Positions 10,642-22,791 of a stretch of DNA of 64,000 nucleotides are shown one piece after another. The notes beneath the pieces are model-generated. The model had not been told where the DNA came from and ran no database searches. It was given only the letters and a program-made list of their open reading frames with translations. How positions within the stretch are numbered: the first letter of the stretch is position 1; every line of letters begins with the position of its first letter. The DNA is from Loripinus fragilis. Taxonomy: Eukaryota; Mollusca; Bivalvia; Lucinida; Lucinidae. The position numbers and the translations under genes are program-made. The stretch lies in contig OZ026525.1 of NCBI GenBank assembly GCA_964019695.1, positions 73,710,260 to 73,774,259 on the forward strand. The letters run 5' to 3'.

Positions 10642-11575
10642 CGTAATCTTTAAGTCTAATGAGGATCCACGATTCACTCTATCCAATCGACTCCCTTATT
10701 AATTTGGATTGTCCTCATAAGCTCTTACCCTTCTAGTGTCATCTGCTGATAACCTTTTAGCAACACTTTTGACCAAGATCAGGCCCGACAAAACATCAGA
10801 CCTGATCTGGATCAAAATGTTTGACACTCTGGTGATATTCTTGAAAGATCAGCAGACGACAAAACTTTATAAACATGATAAATTACACATTATGCAACAC
10901 ACTGGTCAATGTAAACGCGCCGGTGGTTGCTACAACGAGCTGGTGGTTGCATTTTTCAGCACAGATGGTGGCGTAAAGGTAAAAAAAAATCTATAAATGT
11001 TGACTTTATGATTTATTTAAAAACTTGCATTTATTTAATTTGTGATGACACCTGGCGCACAGACCTGCCAAGGAATTTTGGTGAGATTTGAATGTATTGA
11101 AGGTTTGTATAAAAAGGAATTGAAGCTGTTGGAGTTACAGATTACACAAAGCAGGCACCCATAAGGTTTGCGAACGTATATAAAATGTCTAAGTTCCAAG
11201 TGTTGTGGACGTACAAAATGTCTAAATTCAACATCCAAAACAAATATGAGAACATAAATACCAAAACTGTAAAACATAACACGTGCACATCTTCAATATG
11301 TCAAGAATCAGTATGCAAGGGTTGAATTAAAAGGAATGAAATCGATTGGATTTACTTATTACACAATACAAGCACCCTAAGGTGATGTAGACGTAATATT
11401 GTCTAAGTGCAACACTTCCAAGAAATATAATGAACTATTATCAAATGTGCACAGAAAGAAGGTGCATATCTCCAATGTGTGAACAATCATTATGCAAAAT
11501 TTAAGATAAAATAAGTTAAGATAATTTTATTCGCAAAATGCCTATTGGCCCATGAGCTGCACACAACAATAGAAC

Positions 11576-11780
11576 GGGAGCGCAGTGGCTCAGTGGTAGA
11601 GTGCTTGACTCGAGACCGAAGGGCCGCGGGTTCGAGCCTCACCGGCGTCACTGCGTTGTGGTCCTTGAGCAAGACGCATTTATCCTAGCTCAGTACTGGT
11701 TCAACCCAGGAAGACCCGTCCCTGTTTAACTTGAAGATTGTTGATGGGACGTAAAGAATCAAATCAAACAAACAAACAAA
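11576..11780 (+). mobile_element. tRNA-derived SINE, second copy in tandem unit 2
   Basis: Identical to 5848-6052, including its AATAGAAC target duplications, so it was duplicated with the unit and did not insert separately. Confidence 0.9.
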
Positions 11781-13681
11781 AATAGAACAGTAAAGTACAC
11801 TCATGACATGAAAGCAATGTACTAAGCATTTGCCATATAATAGTAAGCTATATTGAGACTAGTTTGCATTTACTTGTAAGGGTCAATAAATTACTTGTTT
11901 TTGAAGAAGCTATTATAAAGTTTGCAAACGTAGCATTTGACCCATTTCTTACCACGTACCTGAATCACCGCGACCCAGATCAGACCTGTCCATGCACAAC
12001 CCCATCTGAAACGTTGGAGCCACTAGCTATGGCCATCTTATCTCAAGGAGCAACTATACAAAATAATTTATGAATAGTAGTCTAAGACCCATTTTGATAC
12101 ATTGTACATGGGGAATAGGGCCTTCAAGGCCTCAACAATCTCCGATCAATAATATCTGAATAAGGTCCCTTTCAGTTTTGCGAAAGATACTCATGATAGT
12201 ATCGGTACCCTGATAATCATGAAATGCTACCACTATAGGTATTCGCGTCGTCCCAACCTATATGCACGCTAGATATACATATCGTCTAGGTTTATTTTGT
12301 CTGTTAAATTCATAAATACTGACGTGAAGCTCGTGCATACAGCACAGTCTTGGAAGTTAGAGACTACACATGTTTTATATGCATTAGCATTTTCGGGGTC
12401 CCGAGGAAGCTGTTTGAACACGAAGCCGCTGACCCGGCAAGTGATAATGCAATGAAACAAACATGTGTGATCGTTATTCTTGCATATTTTACCTGATGTT
12501 AACCTAAATCGAGCTGAAAACGTCGCTTAAACTTTTAAATATCGCTTTTCTTACACAATATTTCTCAAAACAAAATAGCGTCAGCACTTTCGAACGTCAT
12601 AACGTCGCCACAACGTCATAGTGGCGTGCAACGTCTTCGCGAACAAAAGCATCGGCATAATGATCAGCCAAGGCCGCAACGCTTTCCCATGTAACGCCAT
12701 GTAAACAAAGCAGGGCCCAGATATGCTTTGTCAAGTAAAAGCCATGTTCAAACAGTACGAGAATCTCATGATTTGAACATTCAAACAACTTCGCGTAACG
12801 AATTCCTATGCAAGAATGCGTCATTACACGTCACATATATGTGTGTTTCGGCAAGCTATACACAGAAGCTCACTTTGTCGCTTTGACAAAGGGTACTATA
12901 CACTTAAAGTGGCACATCAATTGAAAAGCCAGACTCTTTAACAAAGAAATACATGGTATTGACATCGCAAGCTTTGTCGAAACTTGTGACAATTTGAATA
13001 GAGTCTGCATGGACTGAGAAACTACATACGTTTGGATAGTGTGAACTCTTCTCTACTTTGGAGAGTGACGGGCGTGGTCATTTTACGCTTTTGAGTAACT
13101 AGTACTTTGACATACAGTGCAGACCAGGATGAAATGACACAGAACGCGGCTTTTCATCAGGGTCTGGTCTGTTTGCTAAAAAACGATCTTAAGGCACATA
13201 AACTGTATTCAATATTTTTTGGAAATGAAATTTAACATACATGTATGACCCCTCAATGTCAGTATACAATGGACCATCCTGACTTTATGTAAAATTATAT
13301 TGGTCCAAAAAAGGTTAATCTTAGGAAATTGGACTAGTGTTGAGTAGGATATGCTGATACTCATTGCTCGTGCATGTAATACACTCACACAAACTTCTAA
13401 GCGGTCACCTAGCAATTCCAAAATTTTGACAAATTTTTTAATCATTTTTAACTAATTTTTATTTCGTGTTTTGACATATTGTATTTAGAAATGTCATACA
13501 AAAAATCATTCCATGATGTTTCACGTGAAATTAATGGAGAACCAAATGCCCGTGTTAATGGGACAAATACATGGTGATTTTAAGGTGACCGCTTAGAACT
13601 TTGGGCAAGTGTATTCTTCGAAGACAATTTTGATAAAATGCCAACTATAAAAAAAGCGGAAGATAATGTGTTGTTACTTAC

Positions 13682-13946
13682 TCAATTTCTACCGTCAAGT
13701 ATTTGTTCGTTAGAGCCTCATAATCAATATTTGGTGTGGTCGCCACTGTTACTACGCCGGTAGCTGCAACAACGCTAAACTTTGCTGCGTCAGTGCCCAC
13801 CAGAGCAAATGTGCTAATAGCAGATGTTGCTGCGGTCACAATCGTGGTTGTATACGTTGCGCCATCAGTATTTTCGGGTATAGTCCCCACGTCCGGGCAT
13901 GCCGCGCCATTTGTCGCCGGAGTTGTGAAAACGGGGGTTGCTGTAT
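13682..13946 (-). CDS. Cadherin-repeat exon, duplicate in tandem unit 2
   Basis: Exact counterpart of the exon at 7954-8218, with the same splice signals, the PENT and IDYEAL motifs, and the same phases (enters needing one base, leaves two). If this copy is spliced to the next exon in line (8336-8359 or 7954-8218), the two carried bases meet an exon that needs one, and the frame shifts. A transcript can keep its frame only by using one of the two copies. If the duplication is an assembly artefact, this exon does not exist separately. Confidence 0.8.
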
Positions 13947-14063
13947 CTGTCGTGTAAATATAAAAATCAGAAAATCTTTATTTGTCATATATAATCGAAG
14001 TAGAAAGTCGTATGTAATAGAGCTTTTGGGTCAGTGTAAAGGCGGTTACTTTAATATTCATAC

Positions 14064-14087
14064 CTGGGCGTGGTTCGGCTATTTCAT
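14064..14087 (-). CDS. Candidate 24-nt cadherin microexon, tandem unit 2
   Basis: Identical copy of 8336-8359 with the same acceptor and donor. See that entry for reading frame and doubts. Confidence 0.38.
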
Positions 14088-15195
14088 CTGCTCAAAAAGA
14101 GAAATCAGGTTCTATTTATTTGGTAAAGAGTTAATAAGTTGTTGAGCCTCGCAAACGTACATGCGTTTCATGAAAATGCTGACCGTATACATTGAACTCA
14201 CATTTATTAACCCTTAAAGCGCATATTACAAACACAATCGTATGCTTTTATCATCTGCTGAAATATGTTTGAAGCATCTTCGACAAACAATGTAGATCTA
14301 GATCAGACTGCTCCTGTACTGTTATCGTTAACCCGTGAATAGAGATTTGCGGATTGCCGCCTTTACATTGACCCAATAGGCTTATAATACCAGCCTGATT
14401 ATTCGCTCAGTATGATTGCTATCTAGATAATAGATAGACTATACTTAAGGAATCTTCTAACGCCTATAGTAAACAGTTTGCTACAAAAGCTTAATATTAA
14501 AGGTCTTCAATAGGTTGTTGTTGAATAAAATTTCAGTATTATTCACATCATGTGTGAATTATTCAGAACAATACCTTGGGTAATATGCAAAATACAGCTT
14601 ATTTAATTTGAAAGGGTCAAAATTGAAAGACACAGAAATTAGGCTGCGTTTCAGGTCGGCAATTTTAATTTCATTTGTTAAAAATGTCGCTGAACAATGA
14701 AAATTGTCATTCTGTAATACTGAAGAAATTCATGAAAATATATGCAGGGTCAAACTTCAGACTCAATGACGACCCTGGCATAAAACTTTTATCGGTGGGT
14801 CAGTGCCTGATGTTTGTCTTTGGCTAGGCCCATCGTGGCTTTTAGTTCTGACTATCTGTGACCCGAGAACCATTTTCTTTGCTTCATCACAGTATATTTA
14901 TTCTGATTGTTTTCCTGTGATGATACATTCGATAGATAAGGAAGATTCCATGCGAGCATAACGATTTTTTTCTGGTTTGGCAATTCTATTTGAGCCTCCA
15001 GTGATTTCGGTCGTTGGTTCTGTTGTTGTTGATTCATTGTTGCCCCCTTTTGTTATGTGTGTTTGGGGGAGGGGTAGTGGGGTATGTTTAGTTCTTCGTT
15101 TGTTGAGCATTATGCTGGTCCAAAAAGTTTTCGTGGTGCTTAAAAAGTGCTGAGAGAGAGCACAAAATATATCAAATAAAATGACTCTTTGTAAT

Positions 15196-15430
15196 CATTT
15201 TCAAAAAAGCGACCATTATCCAACTTAACTTTAGTAATTTTCATGTAATGTTTCTTCCCAGAATAAACTTTTCTGAAGTTTACCAAGACTTCTGTCCGCC
15301 TTTTTAAAATAAAATGTTTTACCGAGTCATCATAGCGATCATTACAGTAGTAACACCACGTTATAGATTTATCCTGTAAACAATGTCTCCTGTAGATTAA
15401 TTCTACAAAATTACCTAGTAAAACATAAAC
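15196..15430. other. Unique sequence with an uninformative open frame
   Basis: A minus-strand frame of 106 codons runs from the repeat start at 15460 into the tandem unit. It matches no family I know, crosses the duplication junction and includes repeat sequence. I treat it as chance. Confidence 0.4.
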
Positions 15431-16010
15431 AAGAGGGCCCTTAGGTCCTGGGTCACTCACCTGAGAATGACTGATCAGCGGAGTGGAACCTTCTGTGAAA
15501 TTTTGGTAGAGTGCATCATGAGAACAATTCTGTGAAATTACTTTGAATTTGGGTCAGTGGTTCAGCAGAAGATGTCGTTTAAAATATTTCTTAACTGGAG
15601 CTCTGGCAGTCCTCCTGTTTGGTGCAACAGAACCATTGATGCAATTTTGAAAAGGGCATCATGGGGAAAATTCATGTGAAGCTATATGGAATTTAGACCA
15701 GTGGTTCAAAAGGAGATTTCGTTTAAAACATTTCTTATCTAGAGCTCTGACGGCCCATTTGTTTAGCAGGCCCAAACCATTTGTGCAATTTTGGTAGACA
15801 ATATCATGAGGAACAATTCTGTGAAATTATTTTGAATTTGGAACAGAGGTTCTGGAGGAAATGCCGTTTAAAGGTATTTCTAATCTGGATATCTGGCCCT
15901 TTTGTTCAGCGGAGTGTAACCGTTTGTGCAATTTTGGTAGAGGGTATTATGAGGAACAATTCTTTTAAAAGTATTTTGAATTTGGGTCAGTGGTTCAGGA
16001 ACAGTTGTTG
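15431..16010 (+). repeat. Tandem repeat, about four ~140 bp units
   Basis: It opens with AAGAGGGCCCTTAGGTCCTG and CTCACCTGAG, then repeats a unit with GAACAATTCTGTGAAATTA, CAGTGGTTCAGxAGxAGAT and TGGAGCTCTGGC at about 15519, 15658, 15803 and 15945. The same unit, on the other strand, forms the longer array at 36076-37400. The in-frame ORF across units comes from the periodicity, not from selection on protein. Confidence 0.8.
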
Positions 16011-17111
16011 TTTAAAAGTGTATTCTATTATTCATGTAATTTTGCTCAGTTCAAATTTACAAACCCACATTGTACGCAAGAACCATCGGCAGCTAGCAGA
16101 ATAAATGTTTTACCTTTGCTTCCCTGATCGAGCACATATGCGATGTGATTGCCAGTCATTGTGTAATTACTTGTGTGTGCGTATTTCCCATACAATTTTA
16201 TAGATGTAGAAGATGGAAGTTGGGTGATTTTCTTAATTAGATGAATAATAGAATACAGACTGACTATTCATATTTCATAAAAAGTGGAATACATTGACAT
16301 ATTGCTATATTATAATTCTGTAATGTGTTTTTGTACATTAACTCTTTGCCTATTGGAAAATTTTGCAGGCTTTTTTTGTTTTTTTCGTATTGATTTTATT
16401 GAAAAATGGTGAATTTGCGATTTTCGTTTTATTAAGTTTTAACTCAAACTGAAATATTTTGAATGTTCTAAGTCAGTTGTCTCTGAAAATAACCATGCAT
16501 TACGGGAAACCACTGTTCTAATGTGTTCAAAAGTTGTTTTTCAAGAAAATGCCCAACCAAAAGTGTATACGTTAGAACATTCATTAGGTGTATAGAAATA
16601 CTTCATAATATATTCTGTTTTAGTTTAAATATATTTTATTTGCATACTTTGTACATATAACAAAGGCATAAATACATGTATATACAAATATGTTAACAGT
16701 ATACAAATGCGGTTCAGAAGAATGTCCAATGACTTATGTGAATCTGTAATTCGAAAGTCATGTCCCATTTTTTTATCGTCGAGGTATCAGTGATTTCGGC
16801 CTAAATAAATTGCGGACAAAAAGCAATTGTCTTGTTTTGAAGGCTCTTTATGCTTTGTTTGTTTGATTTGGTGTATTACATGTACGCCCCACTCAATATG
16901 TTTGCCGTCATGTCAGCCGAGATTCAATAGCTCGAAGTGTCCACAGGAAATTTAATCGAGATAGGAGTATTACGAGCCACTGAGAGTTTATCATACACTG
17001 TAGTACCAGCTCTCGATGCATTGTGTGAATAGAATTTGTTATTTCATTACATAAAATGATGGTGTATGTAATCATGAGATTCGTCTCGATGATGCCAATC
17101 TAATGATTACA
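16011..17111. other. AT-rich non-coding stretch
   Basis: No supported feature. It contains diverged text on a theme of GAGATAGGA and GAGCC near 16920-17000 that resembles the neighbouring duplicated unit. Confidence 0.45.
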
Positions 17112-17409
17112 TAAGCATACCTAAGACAAATCGGTCTTGAACTTCAATGGCTCAAATGTGATTATCGAAATTAGCTCGAGATAGGAATGATTTGAGCGTC
17201 TGAGATTTTATTATAGGGCCCAAAATAACAAGGCCTCCTGAAAGTTAAGGTCGACTTTAAGCATACCTAAGACAAATCGGTCTTGAACTTCAATGGCTCA
17301 AATGGATATGTGATTATCGAAATTAGCTCGAGATAGGAATGATTTGAGCGTCTGAGATTTTATTATAGGGCCCAAAATAACAAGGCCTCCTGAAAGTTAA
17401 GGTCGACTT
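17112..17409 (+). repeat. Two-copy tandem repeat of ~146-152 bp
   Basis: TAAGCATACCTAAGACAAAT starts at 17112 and again at 17258, and each copy ends in AGTTAAGGTCGACTTTA. The second copy carries an extra six bases (GGATAT) after CTCAAAT. Near identity elsewhere indicates a recent local duplication. Confidence 0.9.
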
Positions 17410-17721
17410 TAGTTAAGTAGTGACTTTTGTATGCGAAAAATAACGTTTCAAACTTACAATAATGAATTGTTCCATCTATTCTGTAGATCACAATAACATC
17501 GTTTAGCATTTTACTGCACCGATTCTGGCAATTCATTTAACGTTTTTAATATCATGTTGTCATATCAATATGTAACTTCTTTAAGATCGTTCTTAACTTT
17601 AGAAGCCATTGTAAGTTTGGGCCAAGATCTAGAAGCATAATTGTGATAATAAGCAAGTTTTGCATCGTTACAAAATTGTATGTATTTTTTTTACTGGTGA
17701 TATAAACCGAAACTAATAATA

Positions 17722-18597
17722 CGAGGGTCTTTCAATAAGTAACCAACCTACCCTACTTTCGATCAAGATAGATAGCTTTTTCCTTATATGAAATCAATCT
17801 CTACTCTTCGACCTAATTTTTGAAAAAAATATTATCCAACATTTTTTACAAAAATATAGCTACCATTGAAAGTGTGCTAAAATGACTTGGAAATAAGCAA
17901 AAAAACTTTGTTTCAGAGTCATTTTCAAAAGGCGAATTGCAAGTATTTTGCTTGAAGCTAAGCCATAATTGAAGCCAAAAAATAAATATTAAAAAATAAA
18001 TATTATTTTTTTTTTTAAAATGAGAAAAAGTTTCACTGCTCGTGAAAAAAGTCTCAGTGTTCAATATTAATAGATACGTTTTTCCTTGGAAAAAAATGTA
18101 AATTTCGTTTTCGAAAAATTGAAAATTCAGACATTTAACTCCTTTCTATTTTGACAAAAATGGATCGTTTACATAAACAGTTGTTTAAAGAAGTTTTTCG
18201 TTATGAGATCTTCCAACACGTCTGAAAAGAGTTATGTTCCAGTGTACTTAATTATAGGTCACGTAAGTGGGTATTGTAATTTATCAATTACGCAATCTTA
18301 TCGTATTTTATGCCAAATATTTTGTTGCATTGATATATTACACAATGCACACTTTCAATTTTCATACTTTAGATAATGTATTAAACAGAAAATTTACTTA
18401 ATCATTGAATTCGACAAAAATACAATCATTTGACTCACTGTTAATGCTTGAAGACGCGGTAATTAATCGACTTATGTACTTATAATGCTTAACTTTTGTA
18501 CGTATGTCCTAATATGGTGACCATACACACTGTGAAACTCTTGACCATGTCAGTCAGTTAGAAATAGGCCAGGCTGGTTACTTATTGAAAGACCTCG
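17722..18597. mobile_element. Non-autonomous mariner-type element with inverted termini
   Basis: The left end CGAGGGTCTTTCAATAAGTA continues ACCAACC. The right end, read on the other strand, is CGAGGTCTTTCAATAAGTAA continuing CCAGCC. The pair is an inverted repeat with one indel and one mismatch over about 27 bp. This terminal sequence is of the kind seen in mariner elements, and TA lies just outside the left end (the right-hand TA is not preserved). At 876 bp, full of stops, it cannot encode a transposase. The middle contains long T and A runs. Confidence 0.7.
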
Positions 18598-19169
18598 AAA
18601 ACAAAACCCAACAGTGTTTGGACATAATGGTTTATCTTGACACCAAAAATTGCATGTAATCATCCGTAATGACTAACTGAAGGCAATAGTTATTAAACTT
18701 GAAAACATTCCAATCCCATTTTAAGGGGGTAACTCTATGTGAGCTCACCCAGCAAGCTCTGTACCAAAAGCACCGTGAGCAAATCAAAAAGGTTGCTCCA
18801 AATGTAGATTAGTTTTATTTATTTTTCATAGATCAACAAGACATACATGTTATAACTGATGCAACCATGCTAATTGTAGTTAATTTTGGTCTTCCATTAA
18901 ATTAAGGTATCGTGCGTGTAGTCATTAAAATCGCATTGATGGGATTCTAATGATAACACAAAGCATACCTTTTGAAAGAGAATTAAGGCACATCTACCTA
19001 AAATCCTCATAAATATAGGCATGGATATTGGAGATTTGAAAATATATTTCTGTATCTCAAGAGTAAATTCGAACTAACCACAGTAAACGAGCCTTTGATG
19101 CTCGAGCTTCAATGTATTTAACTACTACAGTTGCATGCTGGTTAATGCGCAGGGGCGTACTTACGTGTA

Positions 19170-19350
19170 CGCAAATACGCATGTGCGGACAACTTGACGC
19201 TGCAAGTACAGGATTTTCAGTTACAGCAAAACCTGTCTTGAGCGGCCACTCAAAAATGGACAAAAATATCTTAATGACAAAAGGTAGCTTAATGAAGGTC
19301 GAAAGTATAGCAGAATGCTGAATTGCAGAATGCTCCCCTGGACCTGCATT
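19170..19350 (+). repeat. Dispersed repeat, arm pairing with 22165-22315
   Basis: GCTTAATGAAGGTCGAAAGT, GCAGAATGCTCC and CCTGCATTAAGCGATTATCG are matched in reverse orientation at 22165-22315 (CAGTTATCGCTTAATGCAGG, GAGCATTCTGCA, TTTGACCTTCAATAAGCTAC). Two copies of one element in inverted orientation, about 3 kb apart. Confidence 0.65.
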
Positions 19351-19659
19351 AAGCGATTATCGGTCTTGCAAATCAATATTTGGTCTTTTATTTAATTTGA
19401 TATTTGAAGAAAAATGCAACTAGTAGTATTTAGTTGCGTGTCTTGATGACTCATTTTAGTCGTTTGAAATACCCTTAAACCATTTTTTGCCACAGGGTTT
19501 CACCCCTGGCTCCATACAGGGGGGTACCCCCAGACCCATTAAAGAGTGCGTACTCTATAAAATACCTCAGGAACGCGCCTGCATGATTTGTCATGCTGTT
19601 TTTCTTGTTTGCTGATTTTCTTTTCATTTTTTTTTTCAAATTAGTTTTCAAGAATACTA

Positions 19660-19725
19660 TCAGAGATCAGGACTGACGGTTTGCCGGTCCTGATCTGGAT
19701 CTTAACAGTCTGCAAAGGTAATCAT
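19660..19725. repeat. Short hairpin repeat (GATCAG-type family)
   Basis: GAGATCAGGACTGACGG pairs with CCGGTCCTGATCTGGATC around a short loop. Same family as 5011-5107. Confidence 0.6.
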
Positions 19726-19893
19726 GCGATAGCAAAAGCTCTCCTATATAAAAATTGGTAAGGGAAGCTTTAAAGATGTACATATATGCGCAAGCGCTAT
19801 GTGCCAAACTCTAACTAGCTGGCCCAATGGTCTAAGGTTGTACATTATCCTTCGTTGTCATTGCAGTGCTAACTGGTTATTTTACTGTGAAAA

Positions 19894-20090
19894 GGGGGCG
19901 CAGTGGCTCAGCGGTAGAGCGCTTGACTCGAGACCGAAGGGTCGCGGGCTAGAGCCGAACCGGCGTCACTGCGTCGTGTCCTTGAGAAAGACATTTATTT
20001 TGCTTAGTACTGGCGCAACCTGGGAAAACCAGTCCCGACATAACTGAAAACATGTTGACTGGGATTTAAAGATAACATCAAACAAAAATA
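19894..20090 (+). mobile_element. tRNA-derived SINE
   Basis: Head GGGGCGCAGTGGCTCAGCGG with A-box-like GCGGTAGAGC, a degenerate B box (GGGCTAGAGCC), then the shared body (CACTGCGTCGTG, CTTAGTACTGGCGCAACC) and a tail of ACATCAAACAAA. Diverged from the copy at 5848 by several substitutions, so it is an independent older insertion. Confidence 0.85.
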
Positions 20091-21540
20091 CTAATGCTAT
20101 CTGTCAAAATAGTAAGATATTAATCTTTTGCAGACAATACATTTTCTTTTATGACACTGTATCTTCGATTATTCTCGGAAGCGTACGCAATAGCACTTGC
20201 AAGGCTACCAAGGCTGTAACAGATATTTTTAAAGCAAATATCTGCTGTTCGTGCTAAATCGACGTTGAACTGGAAACAGGTAAGATATATAGCCGTTATT
20301 TCATCTAGTGCTTCACCATGGACTCGCTTAACCCTTGATACATCTAAGGTTAAAAGGACATCGGACAGTCTCCTATTCTATCTGCCAAAACTTTGATAGC
20401 CTGTGGCTAGGATAATGCATAATTGACAACTCTATTTTTTGTGCTTAAATCAAATCCTTACATTTACGAGGGGCATTTGGTAAGTTCTTAGCATGGTCTT
20501 TCATCTCAGTAACCGATTTACAAACCCTGTCATGTTTGGTATCATTTTAAAGAACTATCTTTCCTTAATGTTATGGCACAAATTTCATGAGGATACGAAA
20601 AATATTATTGTGAATACATGTACTGTTTGTATACTGGAAAACGCAAAAATTCAGTGGAAAATATAACATTTTATGATATAACAGTTCATAAAATTAAATA
20701 ATTTTGTACCATTTGGTAAGCTACAATCTGGTACAGTTATTATACAAATGATGACCGAGTTGGATGTTTCTAATATCTGTAAGTTACTAAATACCGGAAC
20801 AGCAATACCAAAACCGTCTAGAAAGCAAAGCAATGCGCTATTTTTTCGGCTAAGATTCGTCTTTATATGTTGTGTGAACTGTTACTGTATGTAAAAAGAA
20901 TAGTTTGGTCACGGGGGAGGTGTGGTGCACATCAGTAAAACTTTTTTTTATTTTCTGTATGTTAAATAGCAAAAACAGAGTTTTCAACCCATATTTTTCA
21001 ATTTATACATGTCCAATGAGAAAAACACTTTTGCGGATGATTCGAGAATTGAACCTTTAATCGATTTCATGGAAAAATATCATTTTCTTTTAATTTACAA
21101 CTTTTTACCTGGCCAATTTTTATGGGCAATACTGCATTAAGACTGTCCGAGGTCCTTTACCAATAAGTGTTCACAGACATACACACACAAATACTGCTAC
21201 TTACCTGTTCTGAATATTAACATAGAGCCAAAAATAAGATAGGCTAAACTATGCATCTTTCCTTTTTTTTTACTTTATTTTAGCAGTTAAAATCTAACCA
21301 GACTAAAATGAACGACGCCCTGCGTTGCGATGGATGCGAACATCCCTTTATAGTAGACATATGACGTAATTATTACAGTGATTGGCTAATCGAATATTGG
21401 AACTTAGCATGTTCTAGCTTACAGCCTGGCTTGGTCTGGTCTGTCATAGGGCCAGGGAAATCATGATCGTAATTATTCGCTCCGTTCAGATAGAGGATCT
21501 TACATGATTGCTCATGTTTTATTGAATTTATTAAACGAGT
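20091..21540. other. AT-rich non-coding stretch
   Basis: No supported gene. A minus-strand GTAAGT-like site near 21200 lacks an open exon behind it. Confidence 0.45.
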
Positions 21541-21544
21541 TGGT

Positions 21545-21590
21545 AAAAAGAGATAAAATGCGAGGCGTGTCCAGCATTTTATCTCTTTTT
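21545..21590. repeat. Perfect 17-bp inverted repeat
   Basis: AAAAAGAGATAAAATGC and GCATTTTATCTCTTTTT face each other across a 12-base loop. The repeated GAGATAAAA just after it, at about 21597, hints at a larger decayed element. Confidence 0.8.
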
Positions 21591-22164
21591 CGCAACGAGA
21601 TAAAACAAGAGCACGGATGTTATTTTCTATTTATCATATGACATTCAATTTTTGAAATCTCATTTCTGCCGTTAAAACGCTATAATTTTGTCTTAATGAA
21701 CATAACGTTGTAATGGACGTCATAACGTTTCCCGAAAATCTGTAAACCACTAGTGGTTTATCGATTTTAATGCAAAGCCTCATTTCACTCTCAGATGCAA
21801 CGTCATATAATAAAGCACTATAAAGTGATAGGGTTTCTATTATCGAAAAGTTAGCTTTAGCGAAAAAATCATGCATATCTGACAAGTTTTCTAAGAACTT
21901 GACAAGTTCCAAATAATTTTGATTGTAATCATGGTATTACTGCCTATAGATTTAGATACAACACATACATCTTGTTGCGTTTTAATTTAGATCAGAAAGA
22001 AAATTGTCAATCATTTGCAAGCCATGTTTATATAGCTTATTTTAGAAACGCGTTTTAGAATTAGATATTATGATTTATAACTTTCTTTGAAATAAGGTAA
22101 TTGATAGTGGTATGTTATCAAAAGGAAGTGAAACCTGTGTAAAATGGTCACACTCAGAAAGGCC

Positions 22165-22320
22165 ATAAATTGGGGTTCAAGACCAGTTATCGCTTAATGC
22201 AGGTAAAAACTAAGAGGAGCATTCTGCAATATGTTTGACCTTCAATAAGCTACCATTTGTCATTAGAATCTTTGTTTTATCTATTTTTGAGTGACCGCTT
22301 TATGCAGGTTTTACTGTGCA
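22165..22320 (-). repeat. Inverted copy of the repeat at 19170-19350
   Basis: Carries the same blocks in reverse order and orientation, extending into GAGTGACCGCTTTATGCAGG. See 19170-19350. Confidence 0.65.
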
Positions 22321-22645
22321 TTAAATGCTTAGTAACTGTGATCAAAGAGAGCTCATTGCTGATTATATATTTGACTTGTTGACGAGAATGTGTGAGTTGA
22401 TAAGGTTGCCACTGGAGGTTAATTAATGTCCATTGGCGACATGTCTTGCAAGGCCATCTTGAAGAGATGGTGATGTTCCTCGCTCTACATCCTATGGAGT
22501 CTATATCTCTCAACTCAATCGTTTTGCTAGAGCATCTAGCTATGTTGCTGACTTCAACACTCGCAATAAATTGTTAACTCAGAAACTTCTTAAACAAGGC
22601 TATCAGTATCATGAAGTTCGTAAATTCTTTTCTAAATTTTATAGA

Positions 22646-22648
22646 TGA
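22646..22648 (+). pseudogene. In-frame TGA in the LINE coding remnant
   Basis: The frame KFFSKFYR-stop-YYDLISKFQ continues smoothly on both sides, so a single C-to-T change at an arginine CGA codon is the simplest cause. Confidence 0.7.
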
Positions 22649-22791
22649 TACTATGATTTGATATCTAAATTCCAAGTTGGACTTAATTCTCTCTTGCGAC
22701 AAGGACTTTCAGAACCTGATTTCTACGGTGATTTGGTGTATAAATTGAAGAAGATTGTTGTCTCTAATAATTTTTCAGCGCAGTTCATTAA

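Larger units (their letters stand above)
9468..15195. repeat. Large tandem duplication, copy 2 (5,728 bp)
   Basis: Second, head-to-tail copy of 3740-9467, ending at CTTTGTAAT before unique sequence CATTTTCAAAAAAG. It appears identical to copy 1, whereas other duplications in this window differ at roughly 5 percent of positions, so this one is either extremely recent or an assembly product. Confidence 0.95.

Noticed and set aside
15140..15460. 106-codon minus-strand frame next to the tandem duplication
   Set aside because: It runs from a dispersed repeat through unique DNA into the duplicated unit and resembles no known protein.
15781..16104. 107-codon plus-strand frame with an internal amino-acid repeat
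   Set aside because: It lies inside a tandem array whose unit length keeps a frame open by chance; the relative at 36376-36696 behaves the same way on the other strand.
21200..21300. Minus-strand donor AACAG-GTAAGT
   Set aside because: No open frame or acceptor lies behind it.
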